A stretch of DNA of 64,000 nucleotides from Paraburkholderia sp. UYCP14C (GTDB lineage: Bacteria; Pseudomonadota; Gammaproteobacteria; Burkholderiales; Burkholderiaceae): assembly GCF_004197395.1 (NCBI RefSeq), contig NZ_SELS01000013.1, forward strand, positions 1-64,000. Reading direction: 5' to 3'. Shown piece by piece: positions 35,896-46,893 of the stretch; position 1 is the first letter of the stretch; each line of letters opens with the position of its first letter. The notes beneath the pieces were generated by a model, which did no database searches, had not been told where the DNA came from, and worked only from the letters and a program-made list of their open reading frames with translations. A program made the position numbers and the translations under genes.

Positions 35896-37104
35896 TCATC
35901 CCAATGAGTGAATCAACGCTTGATCCGTCACCTGCACGGGCCGGACCTTGATCGTTTGACTATAGAGCGGCGGCAGCGTCGTGCAAAACTCATCGAGATC
36001 GTGTTGCGGCATGCCGGGCTTCACGTATTGCAAAGGTGATGGATTCTCCTGGGTCAGCGGACCTTCCATCGTCGAACCGTATGCGCCGAGTTCGAGCAAG
36101 CCTTGCGATTCGCTGTCAGGGCCGAGTGCCATCACGAACGTGCAGTATTTCGGATGACCCAGATACTTGAGCACGTCCGGAACGTTCTGGCTGAGCAGCT
36201 TGCTGCGAAGCTGCGCATAGCTGCGCGTGACTTCGAGAAAGGCGCGCCGGATTTTCGACAGCCCCTCGGCGCCCGGCAGACATAGCAGCAGATAGCCCCG
36301 GTTGTCGAGCATCGCGACCGCGTGCCCCGTGCCGCCGTTCTTCAGGTCCTCGGCCACCCCTTCCTTCAGGAACGGCGCGAGCCCCGCATCCGGCACGAAC
36401 GCCTTCGCCGCCCGGTATTGCAGCGCTTGGCCGTAATGCGTGTTGAGTTCCTGAATGATCGGGCTCGCCGGCGGTAAGGTGCCGATGTCGAGCAGTTGAT
36501 CGTGCGGCAGATCGTCGTTGATCTTGTCCCTGATCTGGCTGAGCGTCGCGGCGAAGATGCTGCCGCAGAGCGCGACGGTTTTGCCGTCGAGCTTGCTGCC
36601 ATCCGGCAACGGAGGAATGTTCAGCGAACCCTGCCGCGCGCGATTGAAGCAGCCGCCGTCTTCCACCTCGGGGTAGGCGAACGTGTTGATGGCCTGGGTG
36701 CGCGTGGAGCCCCGCAGCGACGGAAATGTGAACTTCTTGTCGTAGTTGATGCCGGCGTAGGTATCCAGCGCGCCGACCGCGACCTTGAAGCCCGCGGTCA
36801 GGATCGCGCCGGCGCACATGCAGCACGGATCGAGCGACGTCACCACCGTCACCTGCTCCGGCGGCGGCAGGCCCAACGCATCCTTGTTCGCGTAGTACCA
36901 GTCGACCAGCTGCCGCTCGCCGTGCGCGGTCGGATCGTTGGTGCGGCCGTTCTGGATGACCCGGTTCGACATCTTGTTCAGCACGTTGCCGTTGTCGTCG
37001 ACGAGCGCGCCACCGACGCTGAACGAGCCTGCGCAGTTCGCCGTCATCGCCTGAAGCGCGGCCAGCGTCATCGCGGATTCCGTCGATGTAACTTTTTCAG
37101 CCAT
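35896..37104 (-). CDS. Cytidine/deoxycytidylate deaminase-fold protein with long C-terminal extension
   Basis: A 402-residue protein. The first 150 residues carry the zinc deaminase signature: AHGERQ (His61, catalytic Glu63) and LDPCCMCAGA (Cys94, Cys97). The last 250 residues form an unrecognised domain with a beta-rich core (AVAMLDNRGYLLLCLPGAEG, KYCTFVMALGPDSES). Free-standing deaminases of this fold are usually 150-190 residues, so the extension is notable. It may act on a nucleoside, base or other amino-purine compound; a substrate cannot be named. It is transcribed alone and has its own terminator. Confidence 0.8.
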   Translation of the reverse strand: MAEKVTSTESAMTLAALQAMTANCAGSFSVGGALVDDNGNVLNKMSNRVIQNGRTNDPTAHGERQLVDWYYANKDALGLPPPEQVTVVTSLDPCCMCAGAILTAGFKVAVGALDTYAGINYDKKFTFPSLRGSTRTQAINTFAYPEVEDGGCFNRARQGSLNIPPLPDGSKLDGKTVALCGSIFAATLSQIRDKINDDLPHDQLLDIGTLPPASPIIQELNTHYGQALQYRAAKAFVPDAGLAPFLKEGVAEDLKNGGTGHAVAMLDNRGYLLLCLPGAEGLSKIRRAFLEVTRSYAQLRSKLLSQNVPDVLKYLGHPKYCTFVMALGPDSESQGLLELGAYGSTMEGPLTQENPSPLQYVKPGMPQHDLDEFCTTLPPLYSQTIKVRPVQVTDQALIHSLG

Positions 37105-37181
37105 GTTGATTCACCTCTGTAGCGCGGATTGAATGCCGACTGCAAAGAGAAGGCAACCCGCGCGGCGCGGCCACGGCGCGC

Positions 37182-39041
37182 TCAGATCGACTCTCTGAGC
37201 TGTATCTGCACTTTGCCGTCGCGAATCGGCATCACGTCGGGACGATCTTCTCCGACTTCGCGATCCATCGTTTCATTGAGCCTCGCGTTCAGCGCAAGCA
37301 GCAATTCGCCGTTGCGTTTGCGATCGACGGCAAGGTTGTGCATCTCGCCCGGATCGTTCGCGAGATCGTAGACCTCGACGTCGTTCTTGTCGAACAGCGC
37401 TTCGAGCGTCGTCGGGCGGTTGAATTCGAGCGGCGAGAAGTAGCGGCTGAAGCGATAGCGTCCATCGAACACGCTGCGAATCGTGCCGCGCAGCCTGAAG
37501 TCGGGTTGCTGCGCCAGCGCGCGGCGACGGATTTCCTCTTCGGGCATTCCTTTCTCGTGCAGCGTCTTGAACTCCTTGATCATCCACTCGCTGTCGTAAT
37601 AGAGCAGCATCGCGTAGTTGAACAGCGCCGTCGAGCGGACCGCGTCGACGCGGGCCTGCTCGGGTTTGCCGAGCAGTTGCGTCAGGTCGTGGCCCTTCAG
37701 CGCGGCGCCGCCGATCGTCTGCAAGCGCCCGGCGTCGAGGCCGGTCAGCCCGAGCAGCGTCGGCGTGATGTCGACATGCGAAGTGAGTGCATCGCAGCGC
37801 TTGCCGCCGGGATAGGCCGGATGCCGGATCACGAGCGGCACGTGATTCTGCTGAGCATACGTCGTTGCGCCCTTGTCGACGAGTTGGTGCGCGCCGGCGT
37901 GATCGCCGTGGTCGGCGGTCATCACGACGATCGTCCTCTCGTCGAGGCCGAGCGTTTGCAGCGTCTGCATCAGCCGCACGACGTGCGTATCGCAATCGCG
38001 AATGCAGTTGAAGTAATTGTTCTGATAGACGCGCACGCGTTCATCGGTAAACGGAAAGCGCCCCACCAGATGCACGTGTGCGTCGTTGTACATGCCGTGC
38101 GCGGGCGGACGGCCCGGCTCGTCGTAGGGCTGGCGGCGCGACGCGGCGAGCGGCACGTGATTCCAGTCCTGCTGATACAACGCGTCGTCGGGCGGCGGCG
38201 CGTTGCCGATGATCATCGTGTTTGCGCGCTGCAACGCCGAGCCGGGCGGATCGGTGTTGACGAACATCACGTCGTGAGGATTCACGAGGTTGACCGCGAG
38301 GAACCACGGCTTGTTGTCCTTCGCGAGTTGCGGCGCGCGCGAGCGCATCCAGCTGACCGCCGACTCGGTCGTGATGCCGTCGTAGTTGTAGCCGCCGCGC
38401 ACTTCGCCGATCAGGTCGCCGACGCCGAAGTAGTCGTCGAAACCGTAGTCCTGGATCTTCTTGTGGTAGTCGGAAACCGGCGCGCTGTAGGGGCTGTTCG
38501 TTTCGTGCAGGCTGCCGCTCAGGTGCCATTTGCCGAGATACGCGGCGTAGTAGCCGGCGTCGCGCATCATGTGTCCGATCGTGCGGATATCGGTCGACAT
38601 GTCGGTCTGCCACGGCACGCCGGCGTTGTCGAGCGCGCCGGTGTGCTGCGTGTGCTGACCGGTGTAGATCACCGATCGCGATGGCGAACACACGCACGAC
38701 GCGATCTGATGCTTCGTGAACGTGATGCCGTCGCGGCGCAGCGCTTCGCGGCCGGGCACCGGAAACGGCCACTTGTCGAAATAGCGTTCCTGGTCGGTCA
38801 GGATGAACAGAATGTTGTAGCCGGAGGGAGCGCTTTCAGGGGCGCTTTTGGGTTCGATTCGCGAGCTGCTCGCAGCGCTCGATGCGTTCTGCGCGCCGTC
38901 CGGCGCCGTCGTCTGCGCCGCTCGCGCGATGCCGGTCGCCGCGATCGCCGCGCCCGCACTCGCCACTTTGAGGAAATGCCGTCTGCCGTCGTTCATGGGC
39001 AGGTTCGACGCGTTGGCGTCGATTGTCTTCCGATCGTTCAT
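37182..39041 (-). CDS. Tat-exported type I sulfatase
   Basis: A 619-residue sulfatase. A twin-arginine signal (GRRHFLKVASAGAAIAATG) marks export in folded form. The core opens with NILFILTDQ, and the modification motif CSPSR at Cys118 is of the Cys type, to be converted to formylglycine. LGKWHLSG and a metal-binding VMTADHGDHAGAH follow. It would hydrolyse a sulfate ester, probably on a glycan, phenol or choline-type compound. No formylglycine-generating enzyme or maturase lies nearby, so it must be supplied elsewhere. A LysR regulator is divergent at 39184. Confidence 0.92.
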   Translation of the reverse strand: MNDRKTIDANASNLPMNDGRRHFLKVASAGAAIAATGIARAAQTTAPDGAQNASSAASSSRIEPKSAPESAPSGYNILFILTDQERYFDKWPFPVPGREALRRDGITFTKHQIASCVCSPSRSVIYTGQHTQHTGALDNAGVPWQTDMSTDIRTIGHMMRDAGYYAAYLGKWHLSGSLHETNSPYSAPVSDYHKKIQDYGFDDYFGVGDLIGEVRGGYNYDGITTESAVSWMRSRAPQLAKDNKPWFLAVNLVNPHDVMFVNTDPPGSALQRANTMIIGNAPPPDDALYQQDWNHVPLAASRRQPYDEPGRPPAHGMYNDAHVHLVGRFPFTDERVRVYQNNYFNCIRDCDTHVVRLMQTLQTLGLDERTIVVMTADHGDHAGAHQLVDKGATTYAQQNHVPLVIRHPAYPGGKRCDALTSHVDITPTLLGLTGLDAGRLQTIGGAALKGHDLTQLLGKPEQARVDAVRSTALFNYAMLLYYDSEWMIKEFKTLHEKGMPEEEIRRRALAQQPDFRLRGTIRSVFDGRYRFSRYFSPLEFNRPTTLEALFDKNDVEVYDLANDPGEMHNLAVDRKRNGELLLALNARLNETMDREVGEDRPDVMPIRDGKVQIQLRESI

Positions 39042-39183
39042 TCCATCGTCTCCGCAAGCTTTGTCTGTTATCCGCAACCGCACGCAGACGGAAGCGTGAT
39101 TCATTGTGTAGCAGGATGGGGTACGATTCGATGAAAGATGATGGTCGATCCATAACCGTACGGTAATGATTAAAAGGACGCCG

Positions 39184-40194
39184 ATGCCCGCCCCGAAACC
39201 ACCGGCCGTGCCGCCTCCGCTAGTCGCGCCGCCCAGCGCGGAGCGCGGCCGCATCGAACAATTGCCGCAGGTGCTGCGCAAGCTGCGGATCCGCGATCTG
39301 GAAACGCTCGACTGGCTCGGTCGCTATCGCAGCTTCGCGCGCACGGCCGAACAGGCGTCGATCACGCAGCCGGCGTTGTCGAAATGGCTGCGCGAACTCG
39401 AGGACACGCTGGGTCTGCCGTTGTTCGAGCGCACGTCGCGGCGCGTCGCGACGACCGCGTACGGCGACGCGATGCTCGAATGCGTCGCCCGAATCCTGAC
39501 CGATCTGCGCACGGTGCAGCCCGCGTTCGATGCGTTGAAGCGCGGCACGAGTCTGCCGCTGAAGGTCGGCATGCTGCCGTACATATCGATGCGTCTGTTG
39601 CCTGGTGTGATCGAGCATCTGGCGAGAGTCGCGCCCACGCAGCAGATCAACTACACGGAAAACACGCTCGACTATCTGCTGCCGCTGTTGCAGCGGCGCG
39701 AACTCGACATGCTCGTGTGCCGGCTGGAGCCCGCCGCGCTGACCGCGGGCTTCACCGTCACCGAGCTGTATAGCCAGGAGATCGTCATCGTCGCGCCGAA
39801 GGACCATCCGCTGCATCGGCGCAGTCGCCTCACCTGGCGCGACGCGGCTACCTATCCGTGGATCATGCCGTCGATCGGTTCGCCGATGCGCACCGCGCTC
39901 GAGGTCGAGTTCGCAACCGCCGGTGTCGCCACGCCGCGGGTGCTGATGGAGTCGACGTCGCATCTGACCAATTGCGCGGTCGCGCGCCGCGTGCCGTGCC
40001 TGTTCGTGTCGACGCCGCTGCGGCGCGGTGAGACGGACCTGAACGACGAGTTGAAGCAGCTGCCGCTGAAGCTGTCGAGCGCGGTGCAACGCATCGGCGT
40101 GCTGAGCGTCGAGCCGCACAGCGCGGCGGTATCGACGGTGCTGGCGGCGTTGCAGGCGGCGAGCGCCGAGCGCGCACCGCTACCGGGGAATTGA
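39184..40194 (+). CDS. LysR-family transcriptional regulator
   Basis: A 336-residue regulator. A Pro-rich N-terminal extension of about 20 residues precedes the winged-helix domain (LETLDWLGRYRSFARTAEQA, ITQPALSKWLRELEDTLGLPLFERTSR). The periplasmic-binding-protein-like sensor domain follows from about residue 100 (KVGMLPYISMRLLPGVIEHL). The ATG at 39184 is preferred because AAGGA lies 5 nt before it, though an ATG at 39166 is also in frame. It is divergent from the sulfatase with 142 bp between starts, the usual layout for a LysR gene controlling its neighbour. Confidence 0.92.
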   Translation: MPAPKPPAVPPPLVAPPSAERGRIEQLPQVLRKLRIRDLETLDWLGRYRSFARTAEQASITQPALSKWLRELEDTLGLPLFERTSRRVATTAYGDAMLECVARILTDLRTVQPAFDALKRGTSLPLKVGMLPYISMRLLPGVIEHLARVAPTQQINYTENTLDYLLPLLQRRELDMLVCRLEPAALTAGFTVTELYSQEIVIVAPKDHPLHRRSRLTWRDAATYPWIMPSIGSPMRTALEVEFATAGVATPRVLMESTSHLTNCAVARRVPCLFVSTPLRRGETDLNDELKQLPLKLSSAVQRIGVLSVEPHSAAVSTVLAALQAASAERAPLPGN

Positions 40195-40221
40195 CGCGAC
40201 TGCGGACGCGGGCGCGTTCGC

Positions 40222-40626
40222 CTAGTGAGCGGCCGGCTCCTGCGTGATGGCATCCACCCGGTCGGGATAGAACGCGAGGTGCTCGCGGATCGGCGCGACG
40301 CCGTCGTAAGGGTGCTCGTAGGTCCACACCGCGTTGGTGCCGCGCTCGCCCGCCGACGGAATCGAGTAGTAGGCGCAGTCGCCCTTGTACGGACAGTAAG
40401 TGGCGTGCGCCGTGCGTTCGAGCCGGGCCATGTCGACGTCCTGGCGCGGGATGTAGAGCACGGCCGGATAGCGGGCTTCGCGCAGCGTCAATGCGTCGTG
40501 CGTATCGGCGATCACGTGGCCGCCTGCCATGACGATCACGCGCGCGTGGTGCTGCTCGATCGTGATCGGATGGTCCGGGCCGGGGATCTTGACGGGTTTG
40601 TCATTCGGGACCGAATGGGTGGACAT
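40222..40626 (-). CDS. DUF427 domain protein
   Basis: A 134-residue protein matching DUF427 across its length: ITIEQHHARVIVMAGGHVIADT, RYPAVLYIPRQDVDMARLERT, TYCPYKGDCAYYSI, AVWTYEHPYDGVAPIREHLAFYPDRV. The fold is a small beta barrel. The family's function is unknown. It is convergent with the LysR gene (27 bp between stops) and has a conventional start. Confidence 0.92.
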   Translation of the reverse strand: MSTHSVPNDKPVKIPGPDHPITIEQHHARVIVMAGGHVIADTHDALTLREARYPAVLYIPRQDVDMARLERTAHATYCPYKGDCAYYSIPSAGERGTNAVWTYEHPYDGVAPIREHLAFYPDRVDAITQEPAAH

Positions 40627-40976
40627 AACGAGGCTCCGTGAGTAAGGGGGGCTGCTGCGAGATTCCGTTTGTCGCGGTGGTGTCCGTTGCCCGAGCGCAA
40701 GGCAAGCGACTGAAGATATGCCCGTATTGCTGTACCAGTTCAGTTCGGGTATTTCTTACGATACTAGCGCAGACCTTCCAGGTGCTGTGAGCGGCGCAAC
40801 GCCCGTCCGGAGTCGTTTCAGTTGCGCGCACGCGCTTTTGCAACGGGAAGGCGACTTCGCGGAAGACGAACACCATCAGCCGACTGACAGGAGTGCGTCA
40901 TGCTCGTTGGATACGCCGTGTGTGAGCCCGCAAGTCAGCCTGCAAGCTCGTCGACAAATGGCGAGGTTGTTTGACT
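40627..40976. other. Divergent intergenic region, no gene seen
   Basis: These 350 bp separate the DUF427 gene from the barrel gene. Apart from presumed promoters I see no palindrome, RNA structure or coding signal. Confidence 0.5.
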
Positions 40977-41963
40977 ATGCCTGCACTTCGCAAGCATTGC
41001 TCGCATCGCGCATCAGGGGCGTGCGCCGCTCTGCTGCTGAGCCTGCTTTCCGGCCCTTCGCACGCACAGGTCACGCCGGGGCAATTGTCGAGCAATACCG
41101 TGATTGGCGGCAATGTGAAGCAGCACGCAGACGCCGTGCTGGCGATCATGAGCTACACGACGGTCCCCGACGTCACGACCAGCAACCTGTCGGTCAATAA
41201 CGGCGCGACGGGTAATCCGAGTTTCGGGCAGACGCAATTTGGCGGGGGCTTCACGCTCAGCAGGTCGTTTCCGTTGTACATGGAGGGCACGCTCGCCTAT
41301 AGCCGCTACGACCCGACCTTCGTCGCCACGGATGGCGCCCAGCAGCGTGCGGTGCCGACGAAGTGGAACACCTTTAGTGGCACGGTCGGCCTGGGGTGGG
41401 ATTTCCGCATCACGGACGAACTGGCATTCCGTCCGATCCTGAACGGTACGATTGGGCGTGTGTCGAGTGACCTGAAGGTGGGGCAGACGATCTTCAATCG
41501 TGTCACGGACAGCAACCTGCAGTTTCTCGAGAACGGCTCGCTGAACGCGTACGGCTATGGCGGCTCTCTGATGCTCGACTACGAGCACTACCGCGAGAAC
41601 TATGAAATCGACGCCGAATTGCGGGCGACCGATATTTACCTGCGCAGTTTCGGCAGTACTTCGGAGGCCGTGCAGGGCTCGGCGACGGCCCAGCAACTCA
41701 GCCTATGGACGCGCTGGCGCGCGCCCACCGGCTGGCACGCGCTGGACCGGCCGGTCCGCTATGTACTCGAAGCCGCTTACTCGCACTATTTTGGCGACAG
41801 TGCCGGGGTGCTGGGTTTCAACGACCTCACGTCGCTGGGAGTCGGCCTCGAACTCGACAGCGGCAGGTATCCCGTCATCGTCACCCGCACGCGCGCGATG
41901 GTGCGATATGTGTTCGGTCGCAATGTGCACGGCGTGTCGTTCGGATTCGCGATGAGTTTCTAG
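40977..41963 (+). CDS. Outer-membrane beta-barrel (solitary autotransporter-like) protein
   Basis: A 328-residue exported protein with a signal peptide (basic start, ACAALLLSLLSGPSHAQ with an SHA/Q-type cleavage site). The mature chain shows alternating amphipathic strands, aromatic-girdled turns and a C-terminal Phe (SFGFAMSF), typical of outer-membrane barrels; it resembles solitary autotransporter barrel domains that lack a passenger. Substrate or function cannot be deduced. The ATG at 40977 is preferred over a TTG two codons earlier. Confidence 0.75.
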   Translation: MPALRKHCSHRASGACAALLLSLLSGPSHAQVTPGQLSSNTVIGGNVKQHADAVLAIMSYTTVPDVTTSNLSVNNGATGNPSFGQTQFGGGFTLSRSFPLYMEGTLAYSRYDPTFVATDGAQQRAVPTKWNTFSGTVGLGWDFRITDELAFRPILNGTIGRVSSDLKVGQTIFNRVTDSNLQFLENGSLNAYGYGGSLMLDYEHYRENYEIDAELRATDIYLRSFGSTSEAVQGSATAQQLSLWTRWRAPTGWHALDRPVRYVLEAAYSHYFGDSAGVLGFNDLTSLGVGLELDSGRYPVIVTRTRAMVRYVFGRNVHGVSFGFAMSF

Positions 41964-42130
41964 CTGGACCCGTTTGTCGGGCTGCGCGGATCGGGCAGAT
42001 GCCTTGTCATTTCGTTCCACTGATTGATTGCGTGGACTGCATTGGCGCGTGAAAACGTGAGGTACTGACTGAGGCATCGAACCCGCCGGGAAGGGTGCTC
42101 GCGGATCGATCGACCCATTGCCGGCGCCCT

Positions 42131-42451
42131 CTAGCGGAGTTCTTTGCTGCTCTTGATGGCGTTCAACGCGGAGTCCGCGGCATCCGCCGCGTGGGCGAAC
42201 AGGTCGTCGACGATTCGGCGCGCCGCGCTGTACCCGGCCATCAACGCGTCGGCTTCGGTGTCGAACCGCCGGCCGCCCGCAGCGTCGAAGCGCAGCGGGG
42301 AGAACGTCGCGACCGCATTACCCGCCTGATAGACATGAACCACCGCCGTGTAGCGCGTGCGTACCGCCGCGCGCCCGGCGGGGCGCAACGTGAAATCCGT
42401 CTCGACCGTCACCTCGATCGTGAACCCGTGGTATTCGTAGGTCCGCATCAT
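42131..42451 (-). CDS. Hypothetical protein
   Basis: A 106-residue protein from the ATG at 42451 (AAGGA close upstream). The first half is beta-rich (YEYHGFTIEVTVETDF, YTAVVHVYQAG), then a helical C-terminus (EADALMAGYSAARRIVDDLF). It may be an AB-type small domain of unknown function found in Burkholderiaceae, but I do not recognise it. It lies 23 bp after the small gene 42475-42693 and is probably co-transcribed. Confidence 0.65.
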   Translation of the reverse strand: MMRTYEYHGFTIEVTVETDFTLRPAGRAAVRTRYTAVVHVYQAGNAVATFSPLRFDAAGGRRFDTEADALMAGYSAARRIVDDLFAHAADAADSALNAIKSSKELR

Positions 42452-42474
42452 CTTTTCCTTCGTCGCGTGAGTGA

Positions 42475-42693
42475 CTAATCGTGCCGGTGCGCGATGATCA
42501 CGTCCGGCCGGGGCGCTACCGGCGGCAATTCGGCATTGGCCTCGATGCGCGCGCGCCAGAAAGTCGGCGTCGCAAATACCGTGCCCAGCCAGTCGACGCA
42601 GTCGCGTTGAACGGATTGTTCGAGGCACTGGAGCAGCGTTCCGATGTGCGTCAATTCCTTTACGACGTCGTTATGGTTGCGCACGGCTTTCAC
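42475..42693 (-). CDS. Small helical hypothetical protein
   Basis: A 72-residue protein starting GTG at 42693 with GGAGAG 8 nt upstream. It is helical, with an SVQRDCVDWLGTVFATPTFW segment that echoes the QACVDWL region of the phasin-like protein at 13806-14240. The similarity is short and could be chance. It is the first gene of a two-gene operon with 42131-42451. Confidence 0.5.
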   Translation of the reverse strand: MKAVRNHNDVVKELTHIGTLLQCLEQSVQRDCVDWLGTVFATPTFWRARIEANAELPPVAPRPDVIIAHRHD

Positions 42694-44570
<1,877 letters not shown>

Positions 44571-44578
44571 TTTTCTCT

Positions 44579-45481
44579 CTAATGCCTATTTGCATTGAAT
44601 GCCTTGAGGATGGCCTCGATATCCATGAACGGCAGTTCGCGATTCGTGCCATCGCCGAGGGGTCTCCCGGCGTTGCCAAATGCAGGCGCCAGGGTGATCG
44701 CAGGATGGTCTCCACCATTCTCTGTCGCGTGTTCGTCTGAAGACATCACCTTGCGCATCGAATCGAAGACAGGAGAGCGAAACTGAGGACTCCAGGACAC
44801 CCGCAAATCGTCCAGTTGCACTTTCACGCCCGCGAAATAGTCGGCCCACACGTCGACACCTTGGGCCCGCCAGAATCGATCCGCATGATCGGCATACCAC
44901 TCGGCAATGCCGAGACTGACGTTGACTGGATTCGCGACCCACTCCTCGGCGAGATTCTGCAGCCACACGAATGCGCCCGACACGTTGTCGATGCGTCGCT
45001 CCCGCAAAGCATTGCTATCCAGAAAGTCTTTGAGATCGGAGTCGCTCAAGGTCGGGTAGATCTGCAGGTACTCGCTACCATTGAAGTACTCCTTGGCGTC
45101 GAATCCATCGGGCTTGCCATCGGGTAGATAAACGCCGATCCGGGACGAAACGTTTCCGTCGAAAAATCCCAGCTCCCACGGCGTCCAGACTCCGACACCA
45201 TGTGCGGATGCAGAACCGGCAGGATTCCCGGTAGGTTGTTTCGGCGTTGGATACAACAGGAGCAAACAGGTTGCGCGCGATATTCTGTTGCAAAGGATCT
45301 CGACCTTTTTGCGCGTCACGTTGCCCGTGTCGGCGAGCTCGGCAAAATCCGTGTCGAGGAACGGTGTGAAACCGTAGCCGCGAATCGTCGTTGCGAGTTG
45401 CTGGGCTTTGTCCTTGTCGCGGTGACGATACGAGATGAACACATCGAAGAACTCAGGAACACTATCTTGATCTTCTGCCAC
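44579..45481 (-). CDS. TIR-domain protein, last gene of the five-gene conflict operon
   Basis: A 300-residue protein starting GTG at 45481, with GGAGG 5 nt upstream. An N-terminal TIR domain (about 10-165: FFDVFISYRHRDKDKAQQLA, GFTPFLDTDF, CLLLLYPTP) ends with VWTPWELGFFDG, where Glu103 fills the place of the NADase catalytic glutamate. The C-terminal half is helical and unrecognised (WYADHADRFWRAQGVDVWADYF). In bacterial immunity TIR domains cleave NAD+ or make signalling nucleotides, so this is the likely effector. The gap to the upstream gene is 34 bp. Confidence 0.88.
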   Translation of the reverse strand: MAEDQDSVPEFFDVFISYRHRDKDKAQQLATTIRGYGFTPFLDTDFAELADTGNVTRKKVEILCNRISRATCLLLLYPTPKQPTGNPAGSASAHGVGVWTPWELGFFDGNVSSRIGVYLPDGKPDGFDAKEYFNGSEYLQIYPTLSDSDLKDFLDSNALRERRIDNVSGAFVWLQNLAEEWVANPVNVSLGIAEWYADHADRFWRAQGVDVWADYFAGVKVQLDDLRVSWSPQFRSPVFDSMRKVMSSDEHATENGGDHPAITLAPAFGNAGRPLGDGTNRELPFMDIEAILKAFNANRH

Positions 45482-45515
45482 GGTAACCTCCGCCACGACT
45501 GCATGTTCGAACGTT

Positions 45516-46883
45516 CTATGTTGCGTCGTTTTCCAAACCCGATTGCGCGGCCAGCCAGTCGGCCACCGCGCGAAGCCGCGCGCGTCGAGCCTCGTCCTCA
45601 ACCAGCCGAAGGCTCACGCGCAGATCGGCCAGCACACTCACGATCTTCCAGCTCGCCACATCTTCGCTGGCCACTTTTTTCGCGAGGTCCTCGGCGAGAT
45701 CCGCGTTGCCTTCGTCGAAGGCAAGAGCCAGCCACGTCGGCCTTAGCCATTCGTCCGTGACGCCACGCTTGAATGCGCGCTCGCAAGCGGCGTTCGCGAG
45801 CACCGCCGCGGTTTGCGCCAGCTTCAAGTCGCCGTCGCCATTGCGCTCGCGGTACAGACGCGGAAGATTCGACGAGCAGTAGTACTCGTTGAAGTCGAGA
45901 TCCATGCCCCGTTCGTAGTAGTCGATAGCCTTGTCGCGCAATCTCGACTTCCTTTTCGGATCGCCGGCCTCTTTGTACTGCCGTTTGTACCGGCCTCCCA
46001 GCAAGCCGAAACGTTCAGCCGACGGCCCGGCTATCGCCACCAGGCCCTCGAGCTGGTCGATCGCGGCCTCTACGTCGCCCGTCTGCGAAACGGCGAACGC
46101 GCGCTGAGCTAGTACCTCGGGCTTTTCGCGGTATTCCTGCGGCAACTGGTCGATGAAGTCGAGCAGCTTGCTCCAATCGGCCTTTTCGTTCATCGAGTCG
46201 CGCAACAGCAGCAGCAACGCGAATACGACACTCGCCATCAACGGCGGCACCCCGTGCTTCTTCACGAGTTCCTGCGCCGCCTCCATGCGCTCTTCCCTGG
46301 GCAGCTGGCGCACGTTGCGCACGGCGGACTGGAACACTGCCAGGTCCATCATCTGCAGCTTCATCGTGGATGCGAGGGCCGGTTCCGGCTTATCCGGGAA
46401 GCCGCTGACCGCGGTGAACATCGGCGATTCGCCATTCGCGAGCGCGCGGATGCCCGGCACGATGCATTCCTGGATGCGCTGCGCGGTGTCCTTGTCGATA
46501 TTGCCGTTCGAGAGCGGATAGCGGACCGTGCGCATCTGCGCCACGTCGAATAGCGGTTGTGACCACTCGGCCGCGAGCAGCACGCAGCCGGTCCGCGTGG
46601 CCGCGTGGCGGATGCCGATCTCGTAGTAGACGTTGCCATTAGGGATGGTCATGTCCGCGATCACGAGGTCCGCGTAGAAGATGCGTTCGAGCATCTGCGT
46701 GACGATCATCGAGCCGGTGTCCTGATCCGCGCGCACGGGCGCGTAGCCCAGCGCCTCGATGGCAGGCACATAGGCGAGGTCCCACAAGGCGTTGAAGTCG
46801 ATCTCCCCCGGAGCGTGCGCGGTGTCCGCCTGGGTCCGCTTGCGCCCGTAGGGCATGATCGCGAAGCAAATGGGTTTCAGCAT
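45516..46883 (-). CDS. NDT-like domain fused to a TRAFs-binding (DUF4071) domain
   Basis: A 455-residue protein. The ATG at 46883 is preferred; the longer open frame is antisense noise over the preceding gene. Residues about 1-150 form a nucleoside 2-deoxyribosyltransferase-like Rossmann domain (ADLVIADMTIPNGNVYYEIGIRHA, LFDVAQMRTVRYPL), often linked to NAD or nucleotide binding. Residues about 170-450 are TPR-like helices matching the MAP3K TRAFs-binding domain DUF4071 (LLGGRYKRQYKEAGD, YYERGMDLDFNEYYCSSNLPRLY). The same domain precedes the kinase in eukaryotic ASK proteins. It lies 10 bp after the Rossmann protein and is probably a sensor or adaptor. Confidence 0.85.
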   Translation of the reverse strand: MLKPICFAIMPYGRKRTQADTAHAPGEIDFNALWDLAYVPAIEALGYAPVRADQDTGSMIVTQMLERIFYADLVIADMTIPNGNVYYEIGIRHAATRTGCVLLAAEWSQPLFDVAQMRTVRYPLSNGNIDKDTAQRIQECIVPGIRALANGESPMFTAVSGFPDKPEPALASTMKLQMMDLAVFQSAVRNVRQLPREERMEAAQELVKKHGVPPLMASVVFALLLLLRDSMNEKADWSKLLDFIDQLPQEYREKPEVLAQRAFAVSQTGDVEAAIDQLEGLVAIAGPSAERFGLLGGRYKRQYKEAGDPKRKSRLRDKAIDYYERGMDLDFNEYYCSSNLPRLYRERNGDGDLKLAQTAAVLANAACERAFKRGVTDEWLRPTWLALAFDEGNADLAEDLAKKVASEDVASWKIVSVLADLRVSLRLVEDEARRARLRAVADWLAAQSGLENDAT

Positions 46884-46893
46884 GGTTGCCTCG

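Noticed and set aside
37338..39134. A 598-codon open frame on the plus strand opposite the sulfatase
   Set aside because: Antisense shadow; the sulfatase has Tat signal, CSPSR and metal motifs.
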